Below are positions 26,680-29,834 of a DNA stretch of 29,834 nucleotides, piece after piece. Below the pieces are notes generated by a model. That model was not told where the DNA came from and ran no database searches. It saw only the letters and a list, made by a program, of their open reading frames with translations. Both the position numbers and the translations under genes were made by a program. The DNA is from a virus. The stretch spans positions 1-29,834 of the IMG/VR virus record IMGVR_UViG_3300020219_000054; one strand, given 5' to 3'. Each line of letters begins with the position of its first letter. Positions within the stretch are counted from its first letter, which is position 1.

Positions 26680-28167
26680 ATGGAATACGGGATAAAGCAA
26701 CCTTTGCGGATTTACGAAAACTTAGCCGACCGGAATGTATTTGCGCCGGGCGGCGACAATAGCCCGTTTTGTCTAATTTGTCCGGCAAATATGCTGCTAC
26801 CTTTCGAGATTAAAAGGCCGTCCGGTGCGTACCCTTTAACGTCTATAAAGTTAATAGGAAGCAGCGAAATGGAGTTGCTCACGTATATGGATTCGGCGGA
26901 TTTGCAAGTATTTTCTTTCGCCGAATTTGATTATATAGTGCATTACGGCATTTTACCGCATACAGCAACAATACCGGCGGGTAAATATTATTTAATGCTA
27001 TCGGATTCCGTAAACACCTGGTATAGTGAAGACATTAATTTTATCGCTTTTAACGGTAATACTTTAGACCTTTGCGTACCTACAAAAATAACGTATTGGG
27101 ATACGTGCGACGTGGATGCTATATTTTACCGAACCGGCGAAAAGCAATACAAAAATATTATTTATTTAGACGTAGATATAGGTAAACCGGAATACCCGGT
27201 AATTATCGAAGCCAGTGAAGACGCGTTCGGTAGCGAAGTTGTGGAATTCGCTAAACTCGAAAAAACCTATATTTTGCAGGGGGTTTTTCCGCAGTTTATG
27301 GTAGACGCGCTTTGTTTGTTGCCGCTGCATTTTGCTGGCGTTATTGAGGTGCTTACGCATAGAGGTTACACGGGAAACGTTTTAACGGTTACGGTAGACC
27401 CAAAATGGCAAGGCACAAACGGTGCTTTAGCTTTAACAGATATTTCGTTTGTGGTGGATCGCGTAATTAAAACTAATTGCTGCGGCGATTTAGAAACGCC
27501 GAACATTTACTGCTTAACCGGCGCTTTAGAAGCTTTAGCGGTAATTGTAGAAGGTAGCACGAATTACCTAATTTTTGAATATACCAACGCTTTAACCTCG
27601 GCGCAAGTACCGCTGGTTGATGGCGATAAAGTATTAATTAAATATTTGTCCGGTGCTACAAATTACCGGAGATATAAAGCGTCTACGGGTACTTATATAC
27701 CTTCCGGCGTTTTTTTTAACGGCGGGGGCGTAATTGATTTAAACGCCCTAAACGCAGATTTACCGGATGCCGACATTTATTATTACTATAACGTTGCGGC
27801 GGGAAGGTTTTATACAGATCCTGCGATTAGTTCGATAGATACGCCGACAATTATTTCTGCCGTGGGGGACAAAACACTACAGGGGCGCGGTTTCAGGAAT
27901 GCGATAATAGAAGTTTGGGAGATAATTGGGGGCACTGCCGTTAAAGTTTTTATCGCCACGGGTGAACAATTAAATACGGGGGGTATAACTTACCCGCATA
28001 ACCCTGCGGCGACGGTGACGTATATAAAAGCCGTTGGGCTTAATTGCGAATTAGGGGAGAGCAAAAACTATTTTTGGGCAGGTGAACCTTTGGGCATAGG
28101 TATTATGGCAGTGGGTTCTACTTTTATTGTCGGCGAAGACGAAAGCGACGATGATGCTACGGAATAA
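26680..28167 (+). CDS. Tail tip / receptor-binding-region protein (putative)
   Basis: A 495-residue protein starting at the ATG 26680, 1 nt after the previous stop, which is preferred over the TTG at 26668. It is beta-rich throughout (NSPFCLICPANMLLPFEIKR, PAGKYYLMLSDSVNTWYSED). A stretch near residues 375-470 (TPTIISAVGDKTLQGRGFRN, then AVKVFIATGEQLNTGGITY) resembles an Ig-like/IPT module. The end is strongly acidic (GEDESDDDATE). Position after the Dit-like gene, with no enzymatic motif, suits a tail-tip or adhesin component. A terminator follows just after the stop. Confidence 0.55.
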   Translation: MEYGIKQPLRIYENLADRNVFAPGGDNSPFCLICPANMLLPFEIKRPSGAYPLTSIKLIGSSEMELLTYMDSADLQVFSFAEFDYIVHYGILPHTATIPAGKYYLMLSDSVNTWYSEDINFIAFNGNTLDLCVPTKITYWDTCDVDAIFYRTGEKQYKNIIYLDVDIGKPEYPVIIEASEDAFGSEVVEFAKLEKTYILQGVFPQFMVDALCLLPLHFAGVIEVLTHRGYTGNVLTVTVDPKWQGTNGALALTDISFVVDRVIKTNCCGDLETPNIYCLTGALEALAVIVEGSTNYLIFEYTNALTSAQVPLVDGDKVLIKYLSGATNYRRYKASTGTYIPSGVFFNGGGVIDLNALNADLPDADIYYYYNVAAGRFYTDPAISSIDTPTIISAVGDKTLQGRGFRNAIIEVWEIIGGTAVKVFIATGEQLNTGGITYPHNPAATVTYIKAVGLNCELGESKNYFWAGEPLGIGIMAVGSTFIVGEDESDDDATE

Positions 28168-28170
28168 AAC

Positions 28171-28193
28171 ACGGTGCATTTTAACCGTTTTTT
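28171..28193 (+). terminator. Weak intrinsic terminator
   Basis: ACGGT (28171-28175) pairs with ACCGT (28184-28188) around an 8-nt loop and is followed by a run of T (TTTTTT counting the last stem base). The A-rich stretch upstream can extend the stem with a bulge. It separates the tail-tip gene from the small gene at 28216. Confidence 0.55.
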
Positions 28194-28215
28194 CTAATAC
28201 ATTAATTTTACAGGA

Positions 28216-28584
28216 ATGGCTACTAAAGCGGAAATAAAAGATTTTTTTCAAACGGGCGACGTACCTACGGAAGCGCAATTTTATGCGTTTTTCGATAGTA
28301 TTTATTGGTACAACGACGGGTTGGCGCTTTCGGGAACGTTAAACGCGGCGGGGGTGATTAATATACCCGCAACGCGCGAGCTGCTTAAGATAACGTTTTG
28401 GAGCGCTACGGGGCAAAACGTAAAATTAGGGACTTCCGTGGGCTCTGGCAATTTATTCGACGAAGAACTAACAGCAAACACGCCGTTTAGTTTCGATTTA
28501 AGCCGGTTCAGTATTGCCGGGGAAAACTTGCATTTAACCGGCGAAAATTTGGCCGCAATTAACTATAAATTTATACTTTTATGA
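28216..28584 (+). CDS. Tail-associated protein with Bacteroidota phage N-terminal motif
   Basis: A 122-residue protein. The beginning, MATKAEIKDFFQTGDVPTEA and QFYAFFDSIYW, is the recurrent xIKxxFxxGDxPTxxQFxxxxDSxxW motif found at the N-terminus of many Bacteroidota phage tail or virion-associated proteins. The remainder (GVINIPATRELLKITFWSAT, NTPFSFDLSRFSIAGENLHL) is beta-rich and may form a small jelly-roll-like adhesin head. It overlaps the next gene in ATGA, pointing to coupled synthesis. The role in virion attachment is inferred. Confidence 0.65.
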   Translation: MATKAEIKDFFQTGDVPTEAQFYAFFDSIYWYNDGLALSGTLNAAGVINIPATRELLKITFWSATGQNVKLGTSVGSGNLFDEELTANTPFSFDLSRFSIAGENLHLTGENLAAINYKFILL

Positions 28585-29405
28585 AAAACATTATTTTAGC
28601 GTTTATGGCGCTGTTTGTTAGTTTTACCGGCTTTTCGCAATCGGAAATCAGCCGCGATAATTTAACGGCGAAACAGAAACTGGAGATTAAAACCGGCGGC
28701 GTTTTTACGTTTAATGGCTCGCAAATTACGGGTATATCCAACGACCCGACTTTAACCGATTCGCTACCTACGCACCTATTAACTGAAGCTGCGGCGAAAG
28801 CTTATGTAGACGCTGTAACGGGCGGATTTACGGCAAGCTACGTTTCTGGCGATTCTATTTTTCTCGTAACGCCGGCAGGCGATACTATTTTTACCGGTTC
28901 GGCTATTGCGGCAGTAGGGGGTTTAGTTACTGAAGCTGCGTTAACGGATTCTATACAAATATTATTAGACAGTATAGCCGCTTTACGCGACGCATTGGAT
29001 AATATCGGCGCTACTATTAACCAAATAACGCTAAGTGCCTCGGCGGAAACGTCTATGCAATTAAGGTATTTTGGAAGCGGAACGCCGACACTCGTAAAAA
29101 CCGGCGCGGGGAATTTTACGCTAACATTGCCCGATGGGGTTTTACCTAATTCGTTTAAATGGTCGGGGAATAACACAAATTTAGACGGGGGTAACGCAAT
29201 TAATTTACTTATCGTTTCGGTGTCGGGGAATAACGAGTTTTTCGGTTTAGACATACGGGCGGCGAGTAGTGGGAATGTAGTTAATTATCCGGCGTTAAGT
29301 GTAACGGTAGACCAGGATGTAACCGTAACAGGAAGTGTTCAGGCGAAAATAACCAATCTGAACGGTTTTGGAGGTTCAGGCTTTGTAATACTTGCAAAAT
29401 TCTAA
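28581..29405 (+). CDS. Exported tail/adhesin-region protein
   Basis: A 274-residue protein with a textbook Sec signal: MKN, hydrophobic IILAFMALFVSFTGFS, and cleavage likely after FSQ near residue 20. The mature part has repeating beta/turn segments (KTGGVFTFNGSQITGI, SYVSGDSIFLVTPAGDTIFT), a helical coiled-coil-like region at about 115-150 (DSIQILLDSIAALRDALDNI) and a beta-rich C-terminus (GNNEFFGLDIRAASSGNVVN). It lies in ATGA overlap with the upstream tail gene, so it is co-translated with tail proteins although it is predicted to be exported. No enzyme motif is seen. Confidence 0.7.
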   Translation: MKNIILAFMALFVSFTGFSQSEISRDNLTAKQKLEIKTGGVFTFNGSQITGISNDPTLTDSLPTHLLTEAAAKAYVDAVTGGFTASYVSGDSIFLVTPAGDTIFTGSAIAAVGGLVTEAALTDSIQILLDSIAALRDALDNIGATINQITLSASAETSMQLRYFGSGTPTLVKTGAGNFTLTLPDGVLPNSFKWSGNNTNLDGGNAINLLIVSVSGNNEFFGLDIRAASSGNVVNYPALSVTVDQDVTVTGSVQAKITNLNGFGGSGFVILAKF

Positions 29406-29409
29406 TTAT

Positions 29410-29834
29410 ATGCGCTATTATTTGCTATTATTTTCGCTATTATTTTGCACGGCAGTTAAGGCGCAAGTGGATACGTCTTTTGTGTTAGTTGTAGATATTA
29501 CCGACGCGCAAAGCGTTACAGATTCGACTTTTCAGGTCGAAATAATTGCGCCGGCAGACCAATTAGGGTATTTTACGTCGATTAAGATAGATAGCGCGAT
29601 GGGGCTTATCGATGGCAACGGCAGGCTTTTTACCGTTATAGACGTTATAGCTTCGTCTTTTTCGGATGCTACGTTATTAGTTGTTTGCGTCGAAGCTGTT
29701 TGTTTAATGCCTGCGCAAGTGGGTGCGGTTTATCGTAAACGCGCCGATAATCGAATACCTGTACCGGCGAACGGTGCGACGGGAGTTAGCGAGGGGCTGC
29801 AAACGCGTATACATTTACATAATATTTTGCAAGC
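29410..29834 (+). CDS. Exported protein, 3' partial
   Basis: The ATG at 29410 opens a frame that runs off the right edge after 141 codons. It starts MRYYLLLFSLLFCTAVKAQV, a Sec signal with a predicted cut after VKA (the Cys at 13 is not in a good lipobox). The mature part has beta-strand repeats (DTSFVLVVDITDAQSVTDST), then STLLVVCVEAVC-like strands with two Cys. It is the second signal-peptide gene in a row in the tail operon, 4 nt after the previous stop. The function is unknown, and the C-terminal part is outside the window. Confidence 0.75.
   Translation, partial: MRYYLLLFSLLFCTAVKAQVDTSFVLVVDITDAQSVTDSTFQVEIIAPADQLGYFTSIKIDSAMGLIDGNGRLFTVIDVIASSFSDATLLVVCVEAVCLMPAQVGAVYRKRADNRIPVPANGATGVSEGLQTRIHLHNILQ

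Noticed and set aside
25014-29834. Diversity-generating retroelement target in the tail genes
   Set aside because: No reverse transcriptase gene and no template-like near-repeat of a tail gene segment were seen in the window.

Overview
The window looks like part of a tailed double-stranded DNA phage, or a prophage, of a Bacteroidota host. Every supported gene is on the plus strand and tightly packed. From about 9.1 kb rightward the order is that of a siphovirus late region: small terminase, holin-like protein, large terminase, portal, MuF-like protein, scaffold, major capsid, head-tail connectors, tail assembly chaperone, tape measure, tail tip and adhesins. The host assignment rests on several matches to the Bacteroidota promoter -7 box (TAnnTTTG, once with a -33 TTTG exactly 19 nt upstream), the near absence of Shine-Dalgarno sites, and protein types typical of Bacteroidota phages. 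No rRNA, tRNA, CRISPR array, integrase or transposase was seen.

Left region (1-2.8 kb): small genes of unknown function. Four of them are each preceded by a copy of a roughly 60-70 bp leader (family A): a short GC stem-loop whose stem sequence varies while pairing is kept, then an invariant AAGGAATTTC core and a pyrimidine-rich tract. A strong terminator at 1531-1563 closes this block.

Cassette region (2.8-6.2 kb): single genes of unrelated function (P-loop ATPase, several Cys-rich proteins, a MazG-like nucleotide pyrophosphohydrolase, an orphan DNA methyltransferase). Six of the genes follow a copy of a second, unrelated leader (family B) with a GGTGG-CGCTT-CCACC hairpin 15-27 nt before the start codon. 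The layout resembles the mobile promoter/stem-loop cassettes of T4-type phages, but sequence and host differ.

Non-coding switch region (6230-6754): about 525 bp without a convincing gene. It holds a roughly 20-bp motif (TAGTACAGAATGTAACATAA and variants) in both orientations, a nested inverted repeat at 6400-6552, and an almost perfect 149-bp palindrome centred on 6626. It lies exactly between the accessory genes and the late operon, so it is a candidate replication origin and/or regulatory switch.

Late region (6.75-29.8 kb): it opens with a terminase-small-like protein, an exported protein and a diverged tandem duplication (7755-9199). The duplication left a fused gene and a stranded copy of the terminase promoter plus its first 17 codons. 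Packaging, head, connector and tail genes follow, with internal terminators at about 10.0, 13.8, 17.75 and 28.18 kb. The tail assembly chaperone is split over two frames with a run of eight T in between and no ATG for the second frame, indicating a programmed -1 frameshift. The window ends in tail-tip genes, two of which encode signal peptides.
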